A DNA stretch of 64,000 nt from JAJTFW01 sp903922455 (GTDB lineage: Bacteria > Bacteroidota > Bacteroidia > AKYH767-A > OLB10), in the NCBI GenBank assembly GCA_943329665.2, contig CALQEU020000007.1:73098-137097 (forward strand), read 5' to 3'. The notes beneath the pieces were generated by a model, which was not told the origin of the DNA, did no database searches, and was given only the letters and a program-made list of their open reading frames with translations. Positions within the stretch are counted from its first letter, which is position 1, and each line of letters opens with the position of its first letter. Shown one piece after another: positions 24,346 to 33,542 of this stretch. The position numbers were made by a program, and so were the translations under genes.

Positions 24346-25850
24346 ACCGTAAATTGAAAATTAGTTTTCGGATATTTTTTTACGACTTCTCCAATCAGTG
24401 TGGCTACCGTTACTCGGGTGATAAGCACATCGGCACAATCACCGGGCTTCAAATCGCCGCATGGAAATACGACTACCGTGCCTTGTGTGTTTCTTCCAGA
24501 ATACATTTCCTTCGACTTCTTAGAAAATCCTTCGATCAGTACTTTGTATGTTTTTCCTATTGCATCCGCCGAGCGGTTTGCAGATAATACCTGTTGTAAA
24601 TCGACAATCTCCTGCAATCTTCTTCCTTTCACTTCTTCTGGAATATCGTCAACATATTTTTTTGCTGCAGCTGTTCCCGGACGCTCAGAGTATTTGAACA
24701 TAAAGGAGAAGTGATAACCGGCCCATTTCATTAAGCTGATGGTTTCTTGATGTTCTTCTTCCGTCTCTCCACAAAATCCGCTGATGATATCGGTACTGAT
24801 ACCACAGTTGGGAATAATTCTACGAATCGCTTCAATGCGATCAATGTATTGTTCACGCGTATAGCCGCGATTCATTCTTTCCAACATGCTACTGCTTCCG
24901 GCTTGAACAGGAAGGTGTACATACTTGCAAATATTTTCGTGTTTAGCAATGGAATGCAACACCGCATCCGTCATGTCACGCGGATTACTGGTTGAAAAAC
25001 GAACGAGCAAGTCTGGATGAACTCCCGCAACTAACTCTAATAAATCGGCGAAAGTGGTAAAACGTTTTTGTTCTTCAGATGGTAATAGATGATTGAGTGC
25101 TGCATGCACAACGGTTTCCTCCAAATCTTTCTTTTGTCCGCCGCCCCAATAGAGGTAAGAATCGACATTTTGTCCGAGTAAAGTTACTTCGCGGTATCCA
25201 TCTTCAAAAAGCTTTTTACATTCTGCTATTATACTTTCTGGATCACGTGAGCGCTCGCGTCCACGGGTAAAGGGCACCACACAAAACGAGCACATATTAT
25301 CACAACCGCGCATGATGGAAACATAGGCGATAATACCATTTGTTCCTAAACGTACGGGACTAATATCGGCATACGTTTCTTCGCGGCTTAGCAATACATT
25401 CACTGCTTTTTGTCCGCCTTCCACTTGCTCAATTAAATTCGGTAAATCGCGATAAGCGTCTGGACCTGCAACAATATCGACCAACAACTCTTCCTCTAAA
25501 AATTTCGATTTTAATCGTTCTGCCATGCAGCCGAGAACACCCACTATTAAGGAAGGATTTTGTTTTTTTAATTTCTTAAAATCTTGTAATCGCGTACGCA
25601 CACGCGTTTCTGCTTGATCACGAATAGCGCATGTGTTAATGAAAATAACATCAGCGGTTTTATAATCTTTTGTAGTTTCAAATCCGTTGCCGGTTAAGAT
25701 AGACGCTACTATTTCGCTGTCCGAAAAATTCATGGCGCAACCATAACTTTCCAAAAATAGTTTCTTGCCATTCAGGGGTGCTGCTACTTCCAGCATCAGG
25801 GCTTCCCCTTGGCGCTTTTCATCAATCACCTTATTTCCTTCGTGCAACAT
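24342..25850 (-). CDS. miaB: tRNA-2-methylthio-N6-dimethylallyladenosine synthase
   Basis: MiaB is a radical-SAM enzyme that methylthiolates i6A37 of tRNAs reading UNN codons. The auxiliary cluster cysteines are C38 (YGCAMNFSDSE), C74 (FINTCAIRD) and C108 (GVLGCMAERLK). The radical-SAM CxxxCxxC is C183, C187, C190 in RGCDNMCSFCVVPFTRGRERSR. A TRAM domain closes the protein (VLIEGFSKKSKEMYSGRNTQG). At 502 residues it is a little longer than E. coli MiaB because of a short N-terminal extension. First gene of the five-gene cluster, with a good promoter directly upstream. Confidence 0.97.
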   Translation of the reverse strand: MLHEGNKVIDEKRQGEALMLEVAAPLNGKKLFLESYGCAMNFSDSEIVASILTGNGFETTKDYKTADVIFINTCAIRDQAETRVRTRLQDFKKLKKQNPSLIVGVLGCMAERLKSKFLEEELLVDIVAGPDAYRDLPNLIEQVEGGQKAVNVLLSREETYADISPVRLGTNGIIAYVSIMRGCDNMCSFCVVPFTRGRERSRDPESIIAECKKLFEDGYREVTLLGQNVDSYLYWGGGQKKDLEETVVHAALNHLLPSEEQKRFTTFADLLELVAGVHPDLLVRFSTSNPRDMTDAVLHSIAKHENICKYVHLPVQAGSSSMLERMNRGYTREQYIDRIEAIRRIIPNCGISTDIISGFCGETEEEHQETISLMKWAGYHFSFMFKYSERPGTAAAKKYVDDIPEEVKGRRLQEIVDLQQVLSANRSADAIGKTYKVLIEGFSKKSKEMYSGRNTQGTVVVFPCGDLKPGDCADVLITRVTVATLIGEVVKKYPKTNFQFTV

Positions 25851-25867
25851 GTTGTTTTTATGGACTG

Positions 25868-25899
25868 CAAAGATACATAAAATAGCACTCTACTGACAA
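25868..25899 (-). promoter_or_regulatory. miaB operon promoter
   Basis: On the minus strand TTG (25899-25897), 21 bases, then TATCTTTG (25875-25868) match the Bacteroidota consensus well; the miaB ATG follows 17 bases later. Confidence 0.65.
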
Positions 25900-25907
25900 G
25901 ATGTCAG
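25893..25907. promoter_or_regulatory. Candidate operator CTGACA-AGA-TGTCAG over the miaB -33 box
   Basis: A perfect 6-3-6 inverted repeat that covers the TTG of the -33 element; the same half-site pattern occurs upstream of groES at 20457-20483. Confidence 0.5.
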
Positions 25908-26723
25908 ACTAAAAATTAAAGAAAAAATCAGGAAATAATGCCTTTATAACTAATAAATTAGGCTTTTCTACCACAATGAGGATTTTCATGAAACCAGTAA
26001 AATTTCAAAATTAATAAGGTTGATATTCATTAATACATTAAACTTAATATCCGTGGCCGGTGAAATTTCTCGGACATTTCTCGGACATATTGCTTAATTA
26101 ACGGACATTTATAGGTAAAGATATTTTGTAGATTTTTTTTCTCCTTGCTTTTTCAGAAGCGATTTCTCCAATAATTCGATTAAATCCCTTTCCAATATGT
26201 TTATACATTCCGACTACTGTTTTACTTGGAGGTGTCAAAAAGTTCAGTCAACTGACTTTGGTTCATCCAAACGGACCCCTCTTTCGCAAAAAGGGATACT
26301 GATGCCTTCCCATCAGGCGTGTTATAAATGATGATGTTTTTCTCTTCCATGGTAGGTTCTAAAATTAGAAAAGTTTTCGACTCCACTCAAGGCAAGCATT
26401 TTCGCCCTTTCGCATTTTCGTGCTTTTCGCATTTTCGCGTCGGTGTAGAACTGCGAAGTAAAATTTAAGTTAATCCATTAAGTTTTTTCAAACAGTTCAA
26501 AGCATAATATTGCCATTTTCCCATTTTGTGAAGTTCCTTTTTTTGAAAACGGGAGGAAATTGCCCAAACTTCCCTCGATTTTTATTCACCCTAAATATAA
26601 TTAATTCGCTGAATATCAATATAGTTATCTTGATAGTAGGGTAAGGGCTTGGGTGAATCATCATTTAATTTCTCTTAATTTGCGGCTCGATATACAAATC
26701 CCCTAAACAATAATATTACCCGA
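25908..26723. other. Gap between miaB and topA with gene remnants
   Basis: About 800 bases with no intact gene. It holds tandem TCTCGGACAT units near 26068-26090, the RhuM-like fragment at 26222-26350 with a protein-like open stretch just beyond it, a GCATTTTCGTG-type repeat (about 26390-26445), and AT-rich DNA up to the topA start. Confidence 0.6.
26222..26350 (-). pseudogene. Truncated RhuM-family virulence protein fragment
   Basis: A 42-codon frame starts MEEKNIIIYNTPDGKASVSL and continues with WMNQSQLTELFDTSK, then a stop. This closely resembles the first 40-odd residues of RhuM-family proteins (short N-terminal strand followed by a helix-turn-helix-like QxQLAELF), which are normally about 300 residues and often travel with mobile or restriction islands. 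The rest is absent. In another frame directly after it, a protein-like stretch (VVGMYKHIGKGFNRIIGEIASEK) runs for about 40 residues; I could not name it. Confidence 0.6.
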
Positions 26724-29414
26724 ATGGCAGATAATTTAGTGATTGTGGAGTCCCCTGCGAAGGCGAAAACGATTGAAGGATTTCTTGGAAAGGACTTTAT
26801 TGTGAAGTCAAGTTTTGGTCACGTGCGCGACCTTGTGAAGAACGATAAAGCGATTGATGTAAATAATAATTTCACTCCTTTATATGAGGTGAGTGAGGAC
26901 AAGTCGAAAGTAGTGGATGAACTCCGCCGTTTAGCGAAGAAAGCCAAAATGGTTTGGTTAGCGACGGATGAGGACCGCGAGGGAGAAGCCATCTCATGGC
27001 ATCTTTATGAAGCCCTCGAACTGAAGAAATCAAATACAAAACGTATCGTTTTTCATGAGATTACGAAGAAAGCTATTTTAGATGCTGTAGCGAATCCGCG
27101 CTTTATTGATATGCATATGGTGGATGCTCAACAAGCACGCCGTATCCTCGACCGCTTAGTGGGTTTTGAATTATCACCCATCTTATGGAAAAAAGTAAAA
27201 CCAAGTTTATCTGCAGGTCGTGTGCAATCGGTTTCGGTGAAGCTGATTGTAGAGCGCGAACGTGATGTAGAAGCCTTTGATAGTAAATCAGCATTCCGTG
27301 TCATCGCATTGTTTAATGTTAAAGATAAGAACGGAAACTCATCTACCTTGAAAGCAGAGTTGCCACAGCGATTTGCGAAGAAAGGCGATGCGGAAGATTT
27401 TCTTAAAAAATTAGCAAACGCAACGCATAAAATTGATAATTTAGAGGTAAAACCTGGAAAGAAAAGTCCATCTGCTCCCTTTACCACCTCTACTTTGCAA
27501 CAGGAAGCTTCTCGTAAATTAGGTTTTAGTGTATCGCAAACCATGGTGGTAGCACAGAAGCTTTATGAGAGTGGAAAGATTACGTATATGAGAACGGATT
27601 CGGTGAATCTTTCTCAAACCGCTCTTGATGGAGCGAAGGAAGCCGTACTTAAAATGTACGGGAAAGAATATTCGAATCCACGACAGTATAAGAATAAGAA
27701 TGCAAGTGCTCAAGAGGCGCATGAAGCCATTCGTCCTACCGATTTTCAGACTACAGCGATCGACGGAGAAAACTCGGAAAAGCGTTTGTATGATTTGATT
27801 TGGAAGCGTTCTATTTCGAGTCAGATGAGTGAAGCTGTGTTGGAAAAGACAGTAGTGAGTATTGGAAATAATAAATCGAAAGATATTTTTAATGCCACGG
27901 GTGAAGTAGTTCGTTTCGACGGATTTTTACGCGTGTACATGGAAGGTACGGATGACGAAAATGAAGAGAACGAAAAAGTAGAAACAGGTTTGTTACCTCC
28001 ATTAAAAGTGGGTCAAGAGCTCGACTTGGATGTAATGACAGCTACCGAAAAGTTTTCGTTACCCCCTGCCCGTTATACGGAAGCAAGCTTGGTAAAGAAG
28101 TTGGAAGAACTAGGTATCGGTCGCCCTTCTACCTACGCACCTACCATCTCCACCATTCAAAAACGTGGCTATGTGATAAAGGAAGATCGCATGGGTAAGG
28201 ATCGAAAGTTTGAAGTGTTTACCTTAAAGAATGGAAAAGTTTCGGGCGAAGTGAAGACGGAAACGTATGGCACTGAAAAATCCAAAATGTTTCCTTCGGA
28301 TATAGGTACCGTAGTGACCGATTTCTTGAGTCAGCATTTTCCAGTAATCATGGATTATAACTTCACGGCTACAGTAGAAAAAGACTTCGACGAAATTTCA
28401 GATGGGAATTTGGTGTGGACAAAAATGATCAAGAAGTTTTATGGTCCTTTTCATAAATCAGTAGAAGAGACAGAGCAAAATAGTGAGCGTGCTACCGGTG
28501 AACGTGAATTGGGAACTGATCCAAAATCAGGAAGAAAAGTAATTGCACGTATCGGAAAATTTGGTCCGTTGGTGCAGATCAACGCAGAAACAGAAGAGGA
28601 CAAACCACAGTATGCTCGATTGCGAACTGGTCAGCGGTTGGAGACGATTACCATAGAAGAAGCGTTAGATTTGTTTAAGATGCCTCGTAACTTGGGGCAA
28701 TATGAAAATATTGATATCACCATTGGCATTGGACGTTTTGGTCCGTATGCGAAGATGGATGGATTGTTTGCATCACTCGGAAAAGAAGATGATCCTTACA
28801 CCATCGATTTTAATCGTGCCATTGAACTCATCGAACTCAAAAGAAAAATTGAGCGTGAACGTGTCATCAAAATTTTCAAGGAGCGTGAAGATGTGCAAGT
28901 GTTGAAAGGAAGATGGGGACCCTATTTAGTAGTAGATGGTAATAATTACCGTTTACCGAAGGAAGCGATTGCAGAAAAATTAACGTTAGAAGAATGTTTA
29001 GACATTGCAGCCAATACAAAACCTAGTCCGGGCAAGAAAAAATTTGCTAAGAAAGGTGCTGCAGCAAAAACGGCAGCGAAAAAAACATCAGCAAAAAAAG
29101 CTCCGACAAAACAAGCTCCAATGAAGCAAGCCGCCGCCGCTAAACCAGCTGCCAAGAAAGCAGCCAAAAAAAAAGTAGCGACTAAAGAAATTGTTGTTGC
29201 GAAAGCTCCTGCAAAGAAATCGCCAGCGAAAAAATCTCCTGCGAAAAAAGTAACCGTGAGTAAAGCACCTGCAAAAAAAGTAGCAGCGAAAAAAAGTCCA
29301 GCAAAAAAAGTAGTCGCTAAAAAAGCAGTGAAAGCTCCTGCGAAGAAAGCGCCAGTGAAGAAAGCTCCTGCAAAGAAAGTGGCTGCAAAAAAGACCGTAA
29401 AGAAAAAGCGATAA
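26724..29414 (+). CDS. topA: DNA topoisomerase I with Lys/Ala-rich tail
   Basis: A type IA topoisomerase that relaxes negative supercoils. The Toprim domain (VIVESPAKAKTIEGFLG at the start, ATDEDREGEAISWH near 78-91) leads into the strand-passage domain, with catalytic Tyr288 in ITYMRTDSVNLS. Three C-terminal repeat domains follow (RKVIARIGKFGPLVQI, ITIGIGRFGPYAKM, VQVLKGRWGPYLVV); zinc-finger cysteines are absent. The last about 128 residues are made of AKKAPAKK-type repeats like histone H1 tails, a DNA-binding extension. Total length is 896. Confidence 0.97.
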   Translation: MADNLVIVESPAKAKTIEGFLGKDFIVKSSFGHVRDLVKNDKAIDVNNNFTPLYEVSEDKSKVVDELRRLAKKAKMVWLATDEDREGEAISWHLYEALELKKSNTKRIVFHEITKKAILDAVANPRFIDMHMVDAQQARRILDRLVGFELSPILWKKVKPSLSAGRVQSVSVKLIVERERDVEAFDSKSAFRVIALFNVKDKNGNSSTLKAELPQRFAKKGDAEDFLKKLANATHKIDNLEVKPGKKSPSAPFTTSTLQQEASRKLGFSVSQTMVVAQKLYESGKITYMRTDSVNLSQTALDGAKEAVLKMYGKEYSNPRQYKNKNASAQEAHEAIRPTDFQTTAIDGENSEKRLYDLIWKRSISSQMSEAVLEKTVVSIGNNKSKDIFNATGEVVRFDGFLRVYMEGTDDENEENEKVETGLLPPLKVGQELDLDVMTATEKFSLPPARYTEASLVKKLEELGIGRPSTYAPTISTIQKRGYVIKEDRMGKDRKFEVFTLKNGKVSGEVKTETYGTEKSKMFPSDIGTVVTDFLSQHFPVIMDYNFTATVEKDFDEISDGNLVWTKMIKKFYGPFHKSVEETEQNSERATGERELGTDPKSGRKVIARIGKFGPLVQINAETEEDKPQYARLRTGQRLETITIEEALDLFKMPRNLGQYENIDITIGIGRFGPYAKMDGLFASLGKEDDPYTIDFNRAIELIELKRKIERERVIKIFKEREDVQVLKGRWGPYLVVDGNNYRLPKEAIAEKLTLEECLDIAANTKPSPGKKKFAKKGAAAKTAAKKTSAKKAPTKQAPMKQAAAAKPAAKKAAKKKVATKEIVVAKAPAKKSPAKKSPAKKVTVSKAPAKKVAAKKSPAKKVVAKKAVKAPAKKAPVKKAPAKKVAAKKTVKKKR

Positions 29415-29546
29415 ATCGATAATAGCGAGTAGATGATACTACGTACTGCGTAGGATAAGCGACATACTGTGTACTATGAAGGTCAAGGCCGAAGTAGTAA
29501 AACATCAAAAGCATTAGAGTATTTAACATTAAATGTCGTATATGTA

Positions 29547-30728
29547 ATGAACGAAGCAGTAGAAGGGTATTTTGAACCAATACGTCCAGAATTATTATTA
29601 GGTCAGCAATTGGCCACCTCATCCGATTGCCTTGGGAGTTTTGTTTCCGCCTTCACCGATGAGCGTTCGTTCCCTTCGTTTGAAGGAGCTAAAATTGCAC
29701 TGATTGGAGTAGGGGAGTCGAGAGGAAGTTTAGTGAACAAAGGTTGTTCAACTGGGCCTGATCGCATTCGTGAAAAATTTTATCGTCTCAAGCGTCATCA
29801 ATACCCCTTGCCCATCATCGACCTTGGAAATTTACGCTTAGGGCATTCCATCAACGATACCTATTCAGCCATTGCCACCGTAGTATGTGAGTTGCTTGGT
29901 GCACGAATCATTCCCATTATTTTAGGCGGGAGTCAGGATTTAACGTACGGACATTATTCGGGATACAAATTAGCAGAGCAAATTATCAATATTGTTGCGC
30001 TTGATTCGAAATTTGATTTAGGGATTCCAGAGGACGATGTCAATAGTGATACCTACCTAGGAAAAATAATTTTAGAGCAGCCTAATTACCTCTTTAATTT
30101 CAGCAATCTCGGATATCAAAGTTACTTTACGGGGGTTGAAAACGTAGCCCTTATGAAAAAACTACATTTTGAAACCTACCGTTTAGGACAAGTACGAACG
30201 GATATTCAAGAGACAGAGCCTGTGGTAAGAAATGCGGATTTACTCTCGGTAGATTTATCCGTAGTTCGACAAAGTGACGCGCCAGGCAATGCCAATGCTA
30301 CTCCCAACGGATTATATGGGGAAGAGTTTTGCCAAATTTTGATGTATGCGGGATTGAGTGATAAACTTAGCGGCTTAGGTTTGTACGAATACAATCCCGA
30401 ATTCGACCGTAATGGTCAGTCGGCCGACTTATACGCTCAAGGCATTTGGTATTTCCTAGAGGGAATTGGAATGCGGAAGATGGATTTACCCTTAGCCAAT
30501 CCCAATAATTACACTACCTACCGAGTAACGATGGAAGAAATTGAGCAAGAGATTACCTTCATCAAAAGCATGAAAACGGAGCGATGGTGGATTAAATTAC
30601 CGACTGACAATTCCAAAAATCGATATGTGAGTCAGCATTTATTACCCTGTTCCTACAAAGATTATCAGCAAGCGTGCAACAACGAAGTTCCGGAGCGTTG
30701 GTGGAATGCGGTACATAAAATGGTTTAA
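29547..30728 (+). CDS. Arginase/formimidoylglutamase-family protein with altered metal site
   Basis: I start at the ATG at 29547 (393 residues, MNEAVEGYFEPIRPE), since sequence before it is repeat-like and not conserved in style. The ureohydrolase fold is visible: IALIGVGESRGS..NKGCSTGPDRIREKFYRL, IIPIILGGSQDLTYGHY, NIVALDSKFDLG and ADLLSVDLSVVRQSDAPGNANATPNG. In true arginases the ligand motifs are GGxHx, DAHxD and SxDxDxxDP. Here the first two His are replaced (GSQD, DSKFD), so catalysis with a binuclear Mn site is doubtful. Similar proteins sit near topA or gldK in other Bacteroidota as I recall. Confidence 0.85.
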   Translation: MNEAVEGYFEPIRPELLLGQQLATSSDCLGSFVSAFTDERSFPSFEGAKIALIGVGESRGSLVNKGCSTGPDRIREKFYRLKRHQYPLPIIDLGNLRLGHSINDTYSAIATVVCELLGARIIPIILGGSQDLTYGHYSGYKLAEQIINIVALDSKFDLGIPEDDVNSDTYLGKIILEQPNYLFNFSNLGYQSYFTGVENVALMKKLHFETYRLGQVRTDIQETEPVVRNADLLSVDLSVVRQSDAPGNANATPNGLYGEEFCQILMYAGLSDKLSGLGLYEYNPEFDRNGQSADLYAQGIWYFLEGIGMRKMDLPLANPNNYTTYRVTMEEIEQEITFIKSMKTERWWIKLPTDNSKNRYVSQHLLPCSYKDYQQACNNEVPERWWNAVHKMV

Positions 30729-30757
30729 AAAATTATTTTTTTCTCCTAGAGGCCTTT

Positions 30758-30883
30758 TTATTTTTTTAAATATTCACAATTTTCTTCAAGGAAATCGTGC
30801 TTTTGAATCACTGCATCCTTCAAGATATTTGATGTTTTCACACGTAAATGGCAAGAATTAGGTTGGCTATGGTACTTAAAATA
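30758..30883 (-). pseudogene. Possible gene remnant of unknown type
   Basis: The gap 30729-31071 has no intact gene, but a 41-codon minus-strand frame ending at 30758 reads like real protein (HSQPNSCHLRVKTSNILK, then DAVIQKHDFLEENCEYLKK). It has no start codon and is closed upstream by a stop. I do not recognise it. Confidence 0.25.
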
Positions 30884-31071
30884 CTAATAATCAATATATT
30901 TTAATAATTTTAAATTATTCGAAGTTATCATCAAATCGCTATTTTAGTCCCACCTCAAAGAGAGTATTGGAAGCTTTTAAAAAAAAGCAAGCTTTCTTGT
31001 ACTTTTTGGGTATGTTGAGAATATTTATTTACTTTATCCCCCCAAACCAACTCGAAACCTATATCATCTGT

Positions 31072-31986
31072 ATGAAGAAACTTTTAGCTGTAGTATTAGC
31101 AAGCACTCTATCCACGATAGCCCTAGCTCAACAAGATCCGCAATTCAGCCAAAACATGTTTAACAGATTATGGGTAAATCCAGCCTCTGCAGGAAGTAGC
31201 GATGCTATTTGTGCAAGTTTGCTTTATCGTGCTCAGTGGGTAAGTTTTGAAGGAGCTCCAAAGTCTGGAGTTTTAGGAATTGACGCCCCCCTTTTCAACA
31301 ATAAAATGGGTGTTGGATTAAGCATTAATACGGATGAAATCGGATTTGAAAAAGGATTGACCGCTAAATTAGCTGCAGCCTATCGTTTTGATTTAGGTAG
31401 TGGAAAATTAGCGATTGGTGTTGATGGATCATTAGTTCAAAATACAATTGATGGAAAGTTTACGGCTCCTGATGGAACGGCAAATGATCCAGCGATTCCA
31501 CAAAGTTCGGTCAGCGGAACGGCTTTCGATTTAGGTGGAGGTATTTATTTCAATTCAGAAAAGCTATACGTTGGAGTTTCTTCAACACATTTGATGGAAA
31601 GTTCTGTGGACTTAGATAAGTTCTCAAAAGAATACAAGCGTCACTATTATGGAATGATTGGTTACACGATTGAGTTAACGCCAAGCGTTGCCTTGAAGCC
31701 AATGATTTTCGTTAAAAACGTGACGGATAATACTACTATTGATGTTAACTTAAATGCGCATTTCAATAATCGTTTCTGGGCTGGCATATCCTGGAGAAAT
31801 GAAGATGCCTTTGTTGGAATGATTGGTTTAACCCTAATCGAAAATCTCCGCCTTGGCTATGCGTATGACTTCACCACTTCAGAATTGAAGAATTACAGCG
31901 ATGGTTCTCATGAAGTAATGTTGGGGTATTGCTTCAACGTAAAGAAAAAAATCCCGCTTTCTATCCGAAATGTAAGGTTCCTATAA
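31072..31986 (+). CDS. porP: PorP/SprF-family type IX secretion outer-membrane protein
   Basis: 304 residues from the ATG at 31072, which gives a normal signal peptide (MKKLLAVVLASTLSTIALAQ). Then comes the family opening QDPQFSQNMFNRLWVNPASAGSS, FEGAPKSG, GLSINTDEIG and a C-terminal RLGYAYDF...GSHEVMLGYCF. These are beta-barrel proteins that work with the T9SS and in some cases pair with type B CTD cargo. Its place directly ahead of gldK mirrors the porP-K-L-M-N order of Porphyromonas gingivalis, so I suggest PorP itself rather than a cargo-specific SprF. Confidence 0.9.
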   Translation: MKKLLAVVLASTLSTIALAQQDPQFSQNMFNRLWVNPASAGSSDAICASLLYRAQWVSFEGAPKSGVLGIDAPLFNNKMGVGLSINTDEIGFEKGLTAKLAAAYRFDLGSGKLAIGVDGSLVQNTIDGKFTAPDGTANDPAIPQSSVSGTAFDLGGGIYFNSEKLYVGVSSTHLMESSVDLDKFSKEYKRHYYGMIGYTIELTPSVALKPMIFVKNVTDNTTIDVNLNAHFNNRFWAGISWRNEDAFVGMIGLTLIENLRLGYAYDFTTSELKNYSDGSHEVMLGYCFNVKKKIPLSIRNVRFL

Positions 31987-32016
31987 AATTTAGGATTTTA
32001 ACTTCCCAGAAGAAAC

Positions 32017-32024
32017 TATATTTG
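32017..32024 (+). promoter_or_regulatory. Putative -7 element for the gldKLMN operon
   Basis: TATATTTG (TAnnTTTG) lies 108 bases before the gldK start, after the end of the PorP-like gene. Confidence 0.45.
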
Positions 32025-32131
32025 AAAAGAAACGTATCGTCGTATTGAAAATGTTTCGTATAATATTCACAAGTATTGTACGTTCGATGATAACGTCAAA
32101 AACATTTCCGAAACCCAAAAGCGAACAAAGT

Positions 32132-33433
32132 ATGAAAAACCTGATGATTGCCTTAAGCATGCTGCTGCTACTAAGTAGTTGTGGAGGCGGTAACCGTGGT
32201 CAACTAGTAGGAGTTCAAGGGCGCGAAAAATGGTACCAAGCCGATCCTTATGGCATGGTGTTCATTCCTCAAGGCTCTTTCAACATGGGTCCTAGCGACC
32301 AAGATGTACCCTACGCGCAGAATGCAGTATCGAAAACAGTTTCGATGCATGCCTTCTACATGGACAACACGGAAATCACTAACAATGAGTACCGTCAATT
32401 CGTGTACTGGGTGCGAGATTCCATGGCACACAGACTCCTTGGCGGCGACCACTTAATTGAAGAAGGCGAATACGGTGAACGTATCGAATGGAGTGAGCGA
32501 ATTAAATGGGATGACGAAGAGAATGTCGAAACCCTAAGCGAACTTTATCTTCCAGAAAGTGAGCGTTATTACCGTCGTAAGGAAATAGATTCTAGAAAAC
32601 TCAACTTTGAGTACTACTGGATCGACCTGATGGCTGCTGCGCAAAAGGACTATAGCCGCGACCGTGATCCAGCATCCGGAAGTTTAGCAAATCGTCCGCA
32701 GGGTCGAACCGATCGTTCGGTTTATATTAAGAAAGAAATTATCAATGTTTATCCAGACACGTTAAGCTGGATTCATGATTATACTTATTCCTTTAACGAT
32801 CCCATTACAAAAGCGTATTTCTGGCATCCAGCCTACGATGATTATCCTGTTGTAGGTGTCAATTGGCTTCAGTCAAAAGGCTTCTGCGTTTGGAGAACTC
32901 AGTTATTGAATAGCTATTTAGAGTCGAACGAAGAAACATACGTTCAAGATTTTAGATTACCAACAGAAAGTGAGTGGGAGTATGCATCCCGTGGTGGATT
33001 AGCAAATAACCCATACCCTTGGGGAGGTCCTTATACGCGTAATAGTAGAGGTTGCTTCTTAGCTAACTTTAAACCGTTGCGTGGTAATTATATTGACGAT
33101 GGTGGATTCTACACAGTAAAAGCTACCGCATACTGGCCAAACGATTATGGTTTGTATTGTATGGCAGGTAATGTTGCTGAGTGGACAACCAACGCATACG
33201 ATGAGTCGGCTTATAGCTTCATCCATGACTTAAACCCCGACTATACTTATGATGCAAAGGATACCGATCCTCCAGCATTAAAGAGAAAAGTAATTCGTGG
33301 TGGATCTTGGAAAGATGTAGGTTACTATATGCAAACAGGAACACGTACTTATGAGTACCAAGATACAGCGAAGGCATACATTGGCTTCCGTTGTGTAATG
33401 GATTTCTTAGGAAGAGATAAAGTCGATTTTTAA
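32132..33433 (+). CDS. gldK: GldK/PorK, T9SS ring lipoprotein
   Basis: 433 residues from the ATG at 32132; an upstream in-frame ATG would bury the signal peptide. MKNLMIALSMLLLLSSC is a lipoprotein signal (Cys17). The body is the formylglycine-generating-enzyme/sulfatase-modifying fold typical of GldK: GMVFIPQGSFNMGPSD, MDNTEITNNEYRQFVYWVRDS, DFRLPTESEWEYASRGG, GNVAEWTTNAY, KVIRGGSWKD. It is a structural, not enzymatic, member. With GldN it builds the periplasmic outer-membrane ring of the secretion machine. Confidence 0.96.
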   Translation: MKNLMIALSMLLLLSSCGGGNRGQLVGVQGREKWYQADPYGMVFIPQGSFNMGPSDQDVPYAQNAVSKTVSMHAFYMDNTEITNNEYRQFVYWVRDSMAHRLLGGDHLIEEGEYGERIEWSERIKWDDEENVETLSELYLPESERYYRRKEIDSRKLNFEYYWIDLMAAAQKDYSRDRDPASGSLANRPQGRTDRSVYIKKEIINVYPDTLSWIHDYTYSFNDPITKAYFWHPAYDDYPVVGVNWLQSKGFCVWRTQLLNSYLESNEETYVQDFRLPTESEWEYASRGGLANNPYPWGGPYTRNSRGCFLANFKPLRGNYIDDGGFYTVKATAYWPNDYGLYCMAGNVAEWTTNAYDESAYSFIHDLNPDYTYDAKDTDPPALKRKVIRGGSWKDVGYYMQTGTRTYEYQDTAKAYIGFRCVMDFLGRDKVDF

Positions 33434-33449
33434 TTAGATTTGTACATCA

Positions 33450-33476
33450 AGCCGAATGATTCAACCCCATTCGGCT
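33450..33476. other. Hairpin between gldK and gldL
   Basis: AGCCGAATG (33450-33458) pairs with CATTCGGCT (33468-33476) around a nine-base loop. It is followed by A-rich, not T-rich sequence on the coding strand, so an mRNA-stability or processing site is likelier than a terminator for gldK. Confidence 0.6.
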
Positions 33477-33542
33477 AGAAAAAAATACTCAACAACACAC
33501 ACAATCATTCTAACCAAAACCATTAAAAAAAACTATTAAATC

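Noticed and set aside
26101..26220. Open frame beside the RhuM fragment (VVGMYKHIGKGFNRIIGE...)
   Set aside because: Protein-like, but I could not assign it to a family; not listed as a separate gene.
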